A DNA stretch of 64,000 nt, taken from positions 1 to 64,000 of the forward strand of contig NZ_JAUCYU010000001.1 in the NCBI RefSeq assembly GCF_030373445.1, in the 5' to 3' direction. Shown one piece after another: positions 18,442-28,925 of this stretch (the first letter of the stretch is position 1; each line of letters opens with the position of its first letter). Below the pieces are notes generated by a model. That model saw nothing but the letters and a program-made list of their open reading frames with translations. It made no database searches and was not told where the DNA came from. The position numbers and the translations under genes are program-made. The DNA comes from Roseovarius sp. (GTDB taxonomy: Bacteria > Pseudomonadota > Alphaproteobacteria > Rhodobacterales > Rhodobacteraceae).

Positions 18442-19377
18442 ATGAGCGACCAATCCCTAAGCGCCTCCACGTCAGACCCCGACAGTCCCGCGCGACGCGC
18501 CGGCTGGTTCGAGCGGCTGATCTACCGGTCCGAGGCGGCCCGCGGCTTCAGCCTTCTCGCCCCGACGCTGATCTTCCTGTTGACGGTCATCCTGGTGCCC
18601 TTCGCCATCCTGATCATCATGAGCCTCTGGACAGCGGTTGGCTTCGACTTCGACACCACGCCCACCATCAAGAACTACCAGCAGGTCTTCGAACGCCCGA
18701 TCTACCTGGCGCTGCTTGGGCGGTCCATCTACATCTCGGCCATCGCAACCGTCGCCACGGTCGTCCTGTGCTACCCGATGGCCTACTACGTGGCCTTCCA
18801 CGTGCATCGGAACAAGATGATGTGGATCGTGCTGATGACCCTGCCCTTCTGGACTAGCTACCTGCTGCGCGTCTTCGCTTGGAAGGTGGTGCTGGGCTAC
18901 GAGGGCGTCATCAACTCGGCGCTCATCAACGTCGGGCTGATCGACGAACCGCTTGGCTTCCTGCTCTACAGCCAGGAGGCGGTGATCATCACCCTCGCCC
19001 ATGCCTGGGCGGCCTTCGCCATCCTGCCGATCTACGTTTCACTCGAAAAGATCGACCGCTCCCTGCTCGAGGCCGCGACCGACCTGGGCGACGGGCCGGC
19101 GATGCGCTTCATCCGCATCACCCTGCCGCTGTCGCTGCCCGGCGTCATCGCCGCGAGCCTTCTCATCTTCATCCCGACGACGGGCGACTACATCACCCCG
19201 GCGCTGCTGGGCGGGCCTGACGGGGCGATGATCGGCAACCTCATCCAGAAGATGTTCGGCCCCATCAACAACTGGCCGATGGGGGCCACGCTCTCGATCG
19301 TGCTGATGATCATCATCGCGCTGATCTGCCTTGTTTACGTCTTCATCATGCTCCTGGTGCGGAGGAAAATCTCATGA
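18442..19377 (+). CDS. PotB-like ABC transporter permease
   Basis: About 311 residues from MSDQSLSAS, with six predicted membrane spans. The EAA loop reads LEAATDLGDGPAMRFIRITLP. The block MTLPFWTSYLLRVFAWKVVLG is typical of PotB/PotH. I chose the ATG at 18442 because a purine-rich GGCGGA lies upstream; an ATG at 18424 would add six residues, and the frame stays open back to 18316. It overlaps the next permease start by four bases (ATGA). Confidence 0.85.
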   Translation: MSDQSLSASTSDPDSPARRAGWFERLIYRSEAARGFSLLAPTLIFLLTVILVPFAILIIMSLWTAVGFDFDTTPTIKNYQQVFERPIYLALLGRSIYISAIATVATVVLCYPMAYYVAFHVHRNKMMWIVLMTLPFWTSYLLRVFAWKVVLGYEGVINSALINVGLIDEPLGFLLYSQEAVIITLAHAWAAFAILPIYVSLEKIDRSLLEAATDLGDGPAMRFIRITLPLSLPGVIAASLLIFIPTTGDYITPALLGGPDGAMIGNLIQKMFGPINNWPMGATLSIVLMIIIALICLVYVFIMLLVRRKIS

Positions 19378-20189
19378 GCACCGGCTCCTACATCCGCAAA
19401 CGCAGCCGCCCGCTGCAGGTCTACGCGATCATCTTCATCATCGTGCTCTACGTGCCGGTGCTGTTCATCCCGCTCTTCAGCTTCAACGACTCGATCTACG
19501 TACGCTTCCCGCTCGAGGGGTTCACCCTGAAATGGTATGTCGAGCTGTTCCAGCGGGATGCGGTCTGGAATTCGCTGATGAACAGCGTCCGGGTCGGGGT
19601 GGCCGTCTCGGTCATTTCCACCCTCTTCGGCATCTTCGCGGCCAAGGCCATCGCCCGCTATCGCTTTCCCGGGCGCGGGCCGCTCGTTGGCTTCATCATG
19701 CTTCCGCTGGTGGTGCCGCTGATCATCTTCGGCGTGGCGCTCCTCGTGCTGCTCAGCCGGCTGGGCATCCCCCTCTCGCTCTGGACAGTCGGGCTCGGGC
19801 ACCTGATCGTCTGCATGCCCTTCTCGATCGCCACCCTTCTGCCAAGGTTCGAAGGCTTCGAACCGGCGCTCGAGGAAGCCTCGGCCGACCTGGGCGAGAA
19901 CGCGCTCTGGACCTTCTGGCGCGTCACCCTGCCGATGATCTTCCCGGGCGTCGTGGCCAGCCTGATGCTGACCTTCACCGTCTCCTTCGACGAGTTCATC
20001 ATGGCCTTCTTCCTCAACGGCACGCAGCCCACCCTGCCCATCTACATCTGGGGCCAGCTGCGCTTCCCGCAGGAATTCCCCTCGGTGCTGGCGCTGTCCT
20101 CCTTCGTCATCGCCGCCTCCTTCGTGATCGTCTTCATCGGTCTCTGGATCAACCGCGGCGCCCACGCCGGCACGATAAAGGTAGAATAA
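19374..20189 (+). CDS. PotC-like ABC transporter permease
   Basis: 271 residues with six predicted spans. The EAA loop reads LEEASADLGENALWTFWRVT and is followed by FTVSFDEFIMAFFLNG, typical of PotC/PotI. It starts inside the stop of the PotB-like gene (ATGA) and ends three bases before the ATPase gene. Together with the PotB-like protein it forms the membrane channel. Confidence 0.88.
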   Translation: MSTGSYIRKRSRPLQVYAIIFIIVLYVPVLFIPLFSFNDSIYVRFPLEGFTLKWYVELFQRDAVWNSLMNSVRVGVAVSVISTLFGIFAAKAIARYRFPGRGPLVGFIMLPLVVPLIIFGVALLVLLSRLGIPLSLWTVGLGHLIVCMPFSIATLLPRFEGFEPALEEASADLGENALWTFWRVTLPMIFPGVVASLMLTFTVSFDEFIMAFFLNGTQPTLPIYIWGQLRFPQEFPSVLALSSFVIAASFVIVFIGLWINRGAHAGTIKVE

Positions 20190-20192
20190 TCC

Positions 20193-21290
<1,098 letters not shown>

Positions 21291-21329
21291 ACCGATGCCG
21301 GCACTTTTCCGAATACGACGGGGCGGACC

Positions 21330-22004
21330 ATGGCGGATGTGAACGGGCGCACCACCAAGCCTGTGAAACCCACCGGCCGCACCGCCTCGCGCGAGGTGCG
21401 GCGCCAGCAACTGATCGAGGCGACGATCGAGTCGATCGCCAAGCATGGCATTACCGGCACCACCATGACCACGGTGACCGGCTTTGCGGGGTTGTCCCTC
21501 GGCATCGTCAACTTCCACTTCCAGAACAAGCAGAACCTCTACGAGGAAACCCTGCGTCACCTCGCCGACGAGCACCGCGACCAGTGGCTGAAATCGGTGC
21601 AGAAGGCCGAGTTGACACCCGTGGCCAAGCTGCTCGCCATCGTCGACGCCAACTTTCACCCCCGTATCTGCAACCGCAAGAACCTCTCCGTCTGGTACAG
21701 CTTCTTCGGCGAGGCGCCCTATCGCCACGTCTACCGCAAGATCATGGACGAGATCGACGCCGAGCGCCTGAACTCCATGCGAGAGCTTTTCGAGCGGATC
21801 ATCGAAGACGGCCAGTACGACGATATCGACGCCGCCGACGTCGCCAACACGATGGAGGCGCTATATGACGGCTATTCCATCAACATCCTGATCTACCCCG
21901 AGAAATTCTCGGGCGCCGACGCCAAGATCCGGATCCGCGATTTCCTCGCCAACACGTTCCCCCGACATTTCGACCCGCCCTCCGGAAAGGCCTGCGGCAC
22001 CTGA
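21330..22004 (+). CDS. TetR family repressor, BetI-like
   Basis: 224 residues. An N-terminal helix-turn-helix lies at about 27-73 (RQQLIEATIESIAKHG then GLSLGIVNFHFQNKQNL). The C-terminal part resembles the BetI-type ligand domain (LLAIVDANFHPRICNRKNLSVWYSFFGEA). BetI represses choline-to-betaine genes and responds to choline; here the ligand is probably the amine taken up by the preceding importer. The gene lies inside the operon, 39 bases after the ATPase and three bases before the first flavoenzyme. A matching dyad is at 17027. Confidence 0.8.
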   Translation: MADVNGRTTKPVKPTGRTASREVRRQQLIEATIESIAKHGITGTTMTTVTGFAGLSLGIVNFHFQNKQNLYEETLRHLADEHRDQWLKSVQKAELTPVAKLLAIVDANFHPRICNRKNLSVWYSFFGEAPYRHVYRKIMDEIDAERLNSMRELFERIIEDGQYDDIDAADVANTMEALYDGYSINILIYPEKFSGADAKIRIRDFLANTFPRHFDPPSGKACGT

Positions 22005-22007
22005 ATC

Positions 22008-24077
22008 ATGACCAGAGATCCCCGCTACGACATCCTCTTCGAGCCGGTGAAGATCGGTCCGGTAACCGCCCGGAACCGCTTCTACCAGGTGCCGCATTGC
22101 AACGGCATGGGCCGCACCTTCCCGTCGTCCATGACCGAAATGCGCCGTGTGAAGGCCGAGGGCGGCTGGGCCGTCGTCTGCACCGAGGAGGTGGAAATCC
22201 ACCCCTCCGCCGACCACACGCCATGGGCGGGCGGCCGCCTCTGGGAAGATCGTGACATCCCCCTTTTCGCCCGCATGTGCGAGGGCATCCACGAATTCGG
22301 CAGCCTTGCCGGGATCGAGCTGAACCACGCCGGCGTCATGACCGCCAACCGCTACAGCCGGATGGCGCCGATGGGCCCCTCGCACCACCCCGTGGCACTG
22401 GCCGACCCGGTGCAGGCCCGCGCGATGGACCTCTCTGACATTCGCGACCTGCGCCGCTGGCACCGCGACGCGGCCCTGCGCGCCCGCACCGCCGGGGCCG
22501 ATATCGTCTATGTCTACGCGGGCCACCAGCTTTCGACCATTTCCCACTTCCTCTCGCCCTACCGCAACCGCCGCTCCGACCAGTACGGCGGCTCGTTCGA
22601 AAACCGCGCCCGCCTGCTGCGCGAAATCCTCGCCGACACCAAGGATGCCGTCGGCGACACCTGCGCCGTGGCCCTGCGCTTCGCCGTCGACGAGCTGATG
22701 GGCGACGAGGGCATGACCTGCGATGGCGAAGGCCGTGACCTCGTCGAGATGATCGCCGAAGAGCCCGACCTGTGGGACGTCAACATTTCCGGCTGGGAGC
22801 ACGACAGCGCCCCCTCCCGCTTCAAGCAGCAGGGCTTCCAGGACGATTACGTCGCCTTCGTAAAGGGCGTCACGTCGAAACCCGTGGTCGGAGTCGGCCG
22901 CTACACCTCGCCCGACGCGATGGTCTCGCTGGTCAAGGGCGGCAAGCTCGACTTCATCGGCGCCGCCCGCCCCTCGATTGCCGACCCCTTCCTGCCGAAG
23001 AAGATCGAGGAGGGCCGCATCGAGGACATCCGCGAATGCATCGGCTGCAACATCTGCATTTCGGGCGACATGGGCTTCGCCCCCATGCGCTGCACCCAGA
23101 ACCCCACCATGGGCGAGGAATGGCGCAAGGGCTGGCACCCAGACCGCATCGCCCCCAAACGCACCGAGGACTCGGTGCTCATCATCGGCGCCGGCCCCGC
23201 CGGGCTTGAAGCCGCCCGTGCCCTGGGCGAACGCGGCCACGAGGTCACCCTGGCCGACGCCCGCTCCGAGGCCGGCGGCCGCCTTGTCGGCGAACGCCGT
23301 CTGCCGGGCCTGTCGGAATGGGGCCGCGTGGTCGATTACCGCACCTACCAGATCAGCCAGATGGCCAACGTCCACCTCTACCTCGAAAGCGAGCTCACCG
23401 CCGAGACCGCCACCGAGTTCGGCGCCGACCGCATCGTGCTCGCCACCGGCTCCCGCTGGACAGCCGACGGCATCGGCCGCACCAACCCCCGCGGCATCGC
23501 CATCGACGAGGGCGCGACCGTGCTCACCCCGAACGACATCATGGACGGCACCGAACCCACCGGCCCCGTGGTGATCTTCGATGATGACAATTTCTACATG
23601 GGCGGTCTCATGGCCGAGAAGCTCCGCGCCGACGGCCACGAGGTCACCTTCGTCACCGCCGCGCCCGAGGTGGCGGGCTGGTCCCACAACACGCTCGAAC
23701 AGCACGTGGTCCAGAAACGCCTGCTGGAAATGGACGTCGCCCTCGTCCTCACCCACAACGTCACCGCCCTGCGAAAAGGCGAGGCCGACCTCGCCTGCGC
23801 CTACACGGGCGCATCCCGCACCATCCCCTGCGGCACCGCCGTACTGGTCACCATGCGCCTGCCCGTCGACACTCTCTACCACGACCTAACCGCCCAAGGC
23901 GCCTCGAACGTCACCCGCATCGGCGACGCCTACGCCCCCGGCATCATCGCCGCCGCCGTCTACGCGGGCCACAAGTACGCCCGCGAACTGGGCGAACAGG
24001 ACAACCGCGCCATCTCCTTCCGACGCGAACTCACCGAACTCTCCCCGGCCCCCGAACCCCGAAAGGCAGCGGAATGA
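22008..24077 (+). CDS. Trimethylamine/dimethylamine dehydrogenase-like flavoprotein, paralogue 1
   Basis: 689 residues, close over its whole length to bacterial TMADH: an N-terminal FMN TIM barrel (1-340), a 4Fe-4S site (C344, C347, C350 and C362) and a C-terminal ADP-binding half (GAGPAGLEAARAL). By eye against remembered Methylophilus TMADH, Cys31 in QVPHC matches the Cys that binds FMN covalently, the Tyr/His pair of VYVYAGH is kept, and so are a Trp and Asp at the Trp264 and Asp267 positions. The Tyr60 and Trp355 positions hold Glu and a non-Trp residue, so the methylammonium pocket differs. Likely reaction: oxidative removal of an N-methyl group as formaldehyde, with electrons to ETF. 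It overlaps the next gene by ATGA. Confidence 0.85.
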   Translation: MTRDPRYDILFEPVKIGPVTARNRFYQVPHCNGMGRTFPSSMTEMRRVKAEGGWAVVCTEEVEIHPSADHTPWAGGRLWEDRDIPLFARMCEGIHEFGSLAGIELNHAGVMTANRYSRMAPMGPSHHPVALADPVQARAMDLSDIRDLRRWHRDAALRARTAGADIVYVYAGHQLSTISHFLSPYRNRRSDQYGGSFENRARLLREILADTKDAVGDTCAVALRFAVDELMGDEGMTCDGEGRDLVEMIAEEPDLWDVNISGWEHDSAPSRFKQQGFQDDYVAFVKGVTSKPVVGVGRYTSPDAMVSLVKGGKLDFIGAARPSIADPFLPKKIEEGRIEDIRECIGCNICISGDMGFAPMRCTQNPTMGEEWRKGWHPDRIAPKRTEDSVLIIGAGPAGLEAARALGERGHEVTLADARSEAGGRLVGERRLPGLSEWGRVVDYRTYQISQMANVHLYLESELTAETATEFGADRIVLATGSRWTADGIGRTNPRGIAIDEGATVLTPNDIMDGTEPTGPVVIFDDDNFYMGGLMAEKLRADGHEVTFVTAAPEVAGWSHNTLEQHVVQKRLLEMDVALVLTHNVTALRKGEADLACAYTGASRTIPCGTAVLVTMRLPVDTLYHDLTAQGASNVTRIGDAYAPGIIAAAVYAGHKYARELGEQDNRAISFRRELTELSPAPEPRKAAE

Positions 24078-26608
24078 CCCGCGACCCACGCTACGACATC
24101 CTCTTCGAGCCGGTGAAGATCGGCCCCGTCACCGCGAAAAACCGCTTCTACCAGGTCCCCCACTGCACCGGCATGGGCCACATGCGCCCCCGGATGCTGG
24201 CCGCCATGCGCGGGGTCAAGGCCGAGGGCGGCTGGGCCGTGGTCTGCACCGAGTACAACTCCATCCACCCCACCTCCGACGACCTGCCCCACCCTTCCGC
24301 CGCGCTCTGGGATGACAGCGATATCCGCGCCCACAGCCTGATGACCGACGCGGTGCATGAGCACGGCGCGCTGGCCGGAGCCGAGCTATGGTATGGCGGC
24401 GCCCGCACCGCCAACCTGATGACCCGCGAGGTTTCGATGGACATCGCCTCGATGCCCAACCTCGCCGGCCACCCCTACCAGACCCGCGCGATGGACAAAG
24501 AGGACATCCGCAACCTCCGCCTCTGGCATCGCAACGCCGCGCTCCGCGCCCGCGACGCGGGCTTCGATATCGTCTATGTCTACGCCACCCACACCTACCT
24601 CCTTTCCAACTTCCTCCACCCCCGCATCAACACCCGCACCGACGAATACGGCGGCTCGCTGGAAAACCGCGTGCGGCTGGTGCGCGAACTGATCGAGGAG
24701 ACCAAGGAAGCCGTGGGCGACCGCTGCGCCGTCGCCGTCCGCTTCTCGGCCGACGAGGAAATCGGCGAAGACGGCAAGCCCATCCACGGCGAACGCCGCG
24801 ACATGCTGGCCATGCTCGCCGACCTGCCCGACCTGTGGGACATCAACATCGCCAATTACTTCGTTGAAATGGGCGTCTCCCGCTACACGCAGGAAGCGGC
24901 GCTCGAGCCCTACATGTCCTTCGTCAAGGGCGTCACCTCCAAGCCCGTCGTCACCGTCGGCCGCTTCACCTCCCCCGACACGATGGTCTCCCAGGTCAAG
25001 CGCGGCATCACCGATTTCATCGGCGCCGCCCGCCCCTCCATCGCTGACCCGTTCCTGCCGTCGAAAATCGAAACCGGCGCGCTCGAAACCATCCGCGAAT
25101 GCATCGGCTGCAACATCTGCTATTCGGGCGACAGCCTCAGCGTTCCGATCCGCTGCACCCAGAACCCCGCCATGGGCGAGGAATGGCGCCGCGGCTGGCA
25201 CCCCGAGAAGATCGAACCGAGAGGCTCCGACAGCTCCGTCCTCGTCGTCGGCGCCGGGCCCGCCGGACTGGAGGCCGCCCGCGCCCTCGGCCAGCGCGGC
25301 TACAACGTCATGCTCGCCGAGGCCACCCGCACCCTCGGCGGTCGCGCCACCCTCGAGTCCGCCCTCCCCGGCATGAGCCCCTATGCCCGCGTCCGCGACT
25401 ACCGCGAACAGGCCCTGCAAGACATGCCCAATGTCGAGATCTTCCGCGAAAGCGCCATGACCGCCGACGCCATTCGCGAGGTCGGCGCCGATCACGTCGT
25501 GCTGGCCACCGGCGCCACGTGGCGCCGCGACCGGTTCGACGGAGAGGTCTACAAACCCGTCGCCGATCCCGACATCCCGCTCCTCACCCCCGACGACATC
25601 ATGGCCGGCAACATCCCCGATGGCCCCGTCCTCGTCTACGACGAAGACCGCTACTACATGGGCGGCCTGATCGCCGAGCTGTTGCGCGCCAAGAGCCTCG
25701 ACGTCACCCTCGCCACCCCGTCCGAGGTCGTCTCCGAATGGGCCGGCAAAACCACGGAACGCTGGTCCGTCCGCACCCGCCTCATGCAGCAGGGCGTCGC
25801 AATCGAAACCGCCCGGAACCTCGAACGCTATGACGGCACCGAGGCCACCCTCTCTTGCATCTTCACCGGCACGGAAAAACGCCTGCCCGTCTCTTCCGTC
25901 GTCATGGTCACCCAGCGCGCGCCGAACGACACGCTCTACCACGACATCCTCGCCTCCGCCGGCGGGGATCCCTCAAGCCTCCCCTTCACCCTGAAACGCA
26001 TCGGCGATTGCGAGGCCCCCGCCATCATCGCCGCCGCCGTCTATGCCGGCCACCGCTACGCCCGCGACCTCGACTTGCCGGAAGAAACAACCCGCCTCAC
26101 CCGCCATGACCGCGTCGACGTGGGCGCCACGCTTTCCCAACCCGACACGGCCTATCTCGATACGCTGCTGAAATACTACGAGGAAGAGATCGAGGGCGAA
26201 GCCTATTTCCACCGCATCGCCGACCGTCTCGCCACGCCGGATCACGCCGACAAGATGCGCCTGATGGGCGACGTGGAAACCTTCGCTGCCGCCGCCGTCC
26301 GCCCGCTGCTCGACAAGTACGGCCTGACCCCGCGCCCTTCGGCCGACCTTCACGCCACCGGCCACGCCCAAGCCGACCGCGAATCCACAGACTGGCCCAC
26401 TTTGATCGCCGGCATGCAGCAAAGCTTCCCCGGCTATATCGGCGATTTCAAGGGCCTCGAAGCCATGGCCCCGCCCGAGGACCTGCCCGCGCTCAAGGTC
26501 CTCACCGCGCATGAATACGCCGCCATCGACTTCCTCGAACTGGAGGCTTCGAGCGCGAGCGAAAGCACGGCCCCCCTCCGCCGCTACATGGAAACGGGGC
26601 GGGCATGA
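24074..26608 (+). CDS. TMADH-like flavoprotein, paralogue 2, with a C-terminal ferritin-like extension
   Basis: 844 residues. Residues 1-687 are TMADH-like: Cys31 in QVPHC, Tyr/His of VYVYATH, 4Fe-4S cysteines from C343, and GAGPAGLEAARAL. The Tyr60 position is Tyr; Trp264 and Asp267 positions appear as Tyr and Glu. Residues 688-844 are an added helical domain with EEEIEGEAYF (703-712), DVETF (733-737) and AHEYAAIDFLELE (812-824). That spacing of Glu and His residues in helices resembles a ferritin-like four-helix bundle, though metal binding is unproven. The domain is not part of ordinary TMADH (about 730 residues). The gene overlaps both neighbours by four bases, so the three products are probably made together. 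Confidence 0.82.
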   Translation: MTRDPRYDILFEPVKIGPVTAKNRFYQVPHCTGMGHMRPRMLAAMRGVKAEGGWAVVCTEYNSIHPTSDDLPHPSAALWDDSDIRAHSLMTDAVHEHGALAGAELWYGGARTANLMTREVSMDIASMPNLAGHPYQTRAMDKEDIRNLRLWHRNAALRARDAGFDIVYVYATHTYLLSNFLHPRINTRTDEYGGSLENRVRLVRELIEETKEAVGDRCAVAVRFSADEEIGEDGKPIHGERRDMLAMLADLPDLWDINIANYFVEMGVSRYTQEAALEPYMSFVKGVTSKPVVTVGRFTSPDTMVSQVKRGITDFIGAARPSIADPFLPSKIETGALETIRECIGCNICYSGDSLSVPIRCTQNPAMGEEWRRGWHPEKIEPRGSDSSVLVVGAGPAGLEAARALGQRGYNVMLAEATRTLGGRATLESALPGMSPYARVRDYREQALQDMPNVEIFRESAMTADAIREVGADHVVLATGATWRRDRFDGEVYKPVADPDIPLLTPDDIMAGNIPDGPVLVYDEDRYYMGGLIAELLRAKSLDVTLATPSEVVSEWAGKTTERWSVRTRLMQQGVAIETARNLERYDGTEATLSCIFTGTEKRLPVSSVVMVTQRAPNDTLYHDILASAGGDPSSLPFTLKRIGDCEAPAIIAAAVYAGHRYARDLDLPEETTRLTRHDRVDVGATLSQPDTAYLDTLLKYYEEEIEGEAYFHRIADRLATPDHADKMRLMGDVETFAAAAVRPLLDKYGLTPRPSADLHATGHAQADRESTDWPTLIAGMQQSFPGYIGDFKGLEAMAPPEDLPALKVLTAHEYAAIDFLELEASSASESTAPLRRYMETGRA

Positions 26609-26835
26609 GATACCTCCTCCTCACCCTCCTCCTCGCCACCCCCGAGCTCGCCAACGGAACCGACGCCGAAACGGATGCGCCGGATACGAATATCTACGGC
26701 GAGCCACAGGCCCAATCCGAAGGCGTCCCCCGCGAGTGCGATGTTTGCACCGCCCGCCACAAGAGCCTGCAACGACTTCAGCAGCAACGGCTTTCCCTGC
26801 CCGACAAAGAGGCCGACACCGAAGATGACGGCTGA
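26605..26835 (+). CDS. Small exported CxxC protein of unknown function
   Basis: 76 residues: a likely signal peptide (MRYLLLTLLLATPELANG) followed by an acidic linker, a CDVC motif near residues 45-48, and a basic Gln-rich then acidic tail. Its ATG overlaps the stop of the preceding flavoenzyme (ATGA), and its own end overlaps the start of the next flavoenzyme by 11 bases, so it is embedded in the translational chain. I do not recognise the family. A CxxC could bind metal or a cofactor, or be redox active. Confidence 0.55.
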   Translation: MRYLLLTLLLATPELANGTDAETDAPDTNIYGEPQAQSEGVPRECDVCTARHKSLQRLQQQRLSLPDKEADTEDDG

Positions 26836-28792
26836 CACCGCCTTCCCGACGCTCTTCTCGCCCCTCCGCGTCGGCCCCGCCCTCCTGAAAAACCGAATCT
26901 TCTCCACCGGCCACATGACGGTGATGCTGGAAGACGGCGTGCCCTCGGCCCGCATGGCCGCCTATCACGGTGCCCGCGCCCGGGGCGGCGCCGGGCTCAT
27001 CATCGTCGAGGCCGCCCGCGCCCACCCCTCCGGCACCTCCGGCCGCGCGGCGATCACGGCCTATGACGACAGTTGCATCCCCGGCTACGAGCGCATCATA
27101 GCCGCCTGCCGCCCGCATGGCTGCAAGGTCTTCGGCCAACTCACCCACCCGGGCCGCGAAATGGGCGCTTTGGCCGATGGCACCCAGCCCGTGGCCTACG
27201 CCCCCTCCGCCGTGCCGAACGAACGCTTCCACGTCATGCCCCGTGCCATGCCCCTGGCCCTCATTGCCGAGCTCATCGAAGGGTTCGAGGCCGCTGCCGC
27301 CCGCTTGAAACGCGCCGGCCTCGACGGCATCGAGGTGCTCGCCTCCCACGGCTACCTCCTCGGCCAATTCCTCAACCCCCGCACCAACATCCGGCAAGAC
27401 GCCTATGGCGGCTCCCCCGAGAACCGCCTCCGCCTCGTCCGCGAGGTGCTCGCCGCCGTCCGCCGCGGCGCCGGCGACGGGCTCGCCATCGGCCTGCGCA
27501 TCTCGGGCGACGAAAAAGACCATGACGGCCTCGAACAGCCCGAGGTCATCGCGATCTCCGAAGCCCTCGCCGCCGACGGCATACTCGACTACCTCAACGT
27601 CACCGCCGGCACCTCCGCCGGGCTGTCGGGCTCTACGCATATCGTGCCGCCCATGCATTACGAGACGGCCTACACCGCCCCTCTCGCCGCCGCCATCCGC
27701 GCCCGCCTCTCGATCCCGATTTTCGTCGCCGGCCGCATCAACCAGCCCCAGATCGCCGAGGAAGTGCTCACCTCCGGCCAGGCCGACATGTGCGGCATGA
27801 CCCGCGCCATGATCGCCGACCCGGAAATGCCCCTGAAGGCCGAAGAAAACCGCCTCGACGACATCCGCGCCTGCATCGCCTGCAACCAGGCCTGCATCGG
27901 CCACATGCTGAACGGCCAGCCCATTTCCTGCATCCAGCACCCCGAAACCGGCCGCGAACTGGAATACGGCACCCTCTCCAAGGCCATGAACCCCAAGCGC
28001 GTCCTCGTCATCGGCGGCGGCCCCGCCGGCCTCAAGGCCGCGGCCATCGCCGCCGCCCGCGGCCATGACGTCACCCTGCACGAGGCCACCGCCACCCTCG
28101 GCGGCCAGGTCAACCTTGCCCAAACCCTTCCCGGCCGTGCCGAATTCGGCGGCGCCGCCACCAACCTTGCCCACGAGGCCAAGTCGGCCGGCGTCGACAT
28201 CCGCCTCAACAGCCCCGCCGACCTCTCTCTGATCGAAAGATCAGCCCCCGACGCCGTGGTCTGCGCCACCGGCGCGCAACCCTACACCCCCGACATCCCC
28301 GGCGCCGACGAGGCCCATATCCTCACCGCCTGGGAGGTGCTGCAGGACAAAGCCAATATCGGCGGCCGCGTCGTCATCGCCGACTGGAAAGGCGACTGGA
28401 TCGGCCTCGGCCTCGCCGAACGCCTCGCCCGCAACGGCTGCCACGTCCGCCTTGCCGTCAACGGCACCATGGCGGGCCAGTCCATCCCCCAATACGCCCG
28501 CGACGCCTGGCTCGGCACGCTCCATCGCCTCGGCGTCGAGATCCTCCCCTATCTCCGCCTTTACGGCGCCGATGCCGAGGACGCCTATTTCCAGCACGTG
28601 CTCAGCGGCGAGCCGGTGATGCTCGAAGGCGTTGACACGCTTGTCACCTCCCTCGGCCACCAGCCCGTCGCCACGCTGGCCGACGCGCTCTCGCAGTGGC
28701 CGGGCGAGCTGCACCTGGTCGGCGATTGCCTCACCCCGCGCACAGTAGAGGAAGCCGTGTTCGAAGGGCTCAAGGCCGGCGCGGCGCTCTGA
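26825..28792 (+). CDS. NADH:flavin oxidoreductase/TMADH-family flavoprotein (DgcA/StcD-like), paralogue 3
   Basis: 655 residues from MTADTAFPTLF. It has an OYE-type FMN barrel (1-330), a 4Fe-4S motif with C-x2-C-x3-C-x11-C spacing (CIACNQAC onward) and a C-terminal nucleotide-binding half (GGGPAGLKAAAIAAARGHD). Unlike paralogues 1 and 2 it has HM where they have HC, so FMN should not be Cys-linked. The overall pattern is nearer dimethylglycine demethylase subunit A or N-methylproline demethylase than TMADH. It may remove the last methyl group in a stepwise pathway. The start at 26825 overlaps the small CxxC gene; an open frame extends further upstream but is unlike the family. Confidence 0.82.
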   Translation: MTADTAFPTLFSPLRVGPALLKNRIFSTGHMTVMLEDGVPSARMAAYHGARARGGAGLIIVEAARAHPSGTSGRAAITAYDDSCIPGYERIIAACRPHGCKVFGQLTHPGREMGALADGTQPVAYAPSAVPNERFHVMPRAMPLALIAELIEGFEAAAARLKRAGLDGIEVLASHGYLLGQFLNPRTNIRQDAYGGSPENRLRLVREVLAAVRRGAGDGLAIGLRISGDEKDHDGLEQPEVIAISEALAADGILDYLNVTAGTSAGLSGSTHIVPPMHYETAYTAPLAAAIRARLSIPIFVAGRINQPQIAEEVLTSGQADMCGMTRAMIADPEMPLKAEENRLDDIRACIACNQACIGHMLNGQPISCIQHPETGRELEYGTLSKAMNPKRVLVIGGGPAGLKAAAIAAARGHDVTLHEATATLGGQVNLAQTLPGRAEFGGAATNLAHEAKSAGVDIRLNSPADLSLIERSAPDAVVCATGAQPYTPDIPGADEAHILTAWEVLQDKANIGGRVVIADWKGDWIGLGLAERLARNGCHVRLAVNGTMAGQSIPQYARDAWLGTLHRLGVEILPYLRLYGADAEDAYFQHVLSGEPVMLEGVDTLVTSLGHQPVATLADALSQWPGELHLVGDCLTPRTVEEAVFEGLKAGAAL

Positions 28793-28925
28793 CGCGCTAT
28801 CCCGACAATTTCGATTAGGTATTGCGCCACACGGGGATTTGTGGTGAATCCCATTGATAAACGCCAAGCTGGGACATACCCAAGCCAGGCACGAATCCGT
28901 TCAGGTCCATGTCCCGGAGCCCAGC

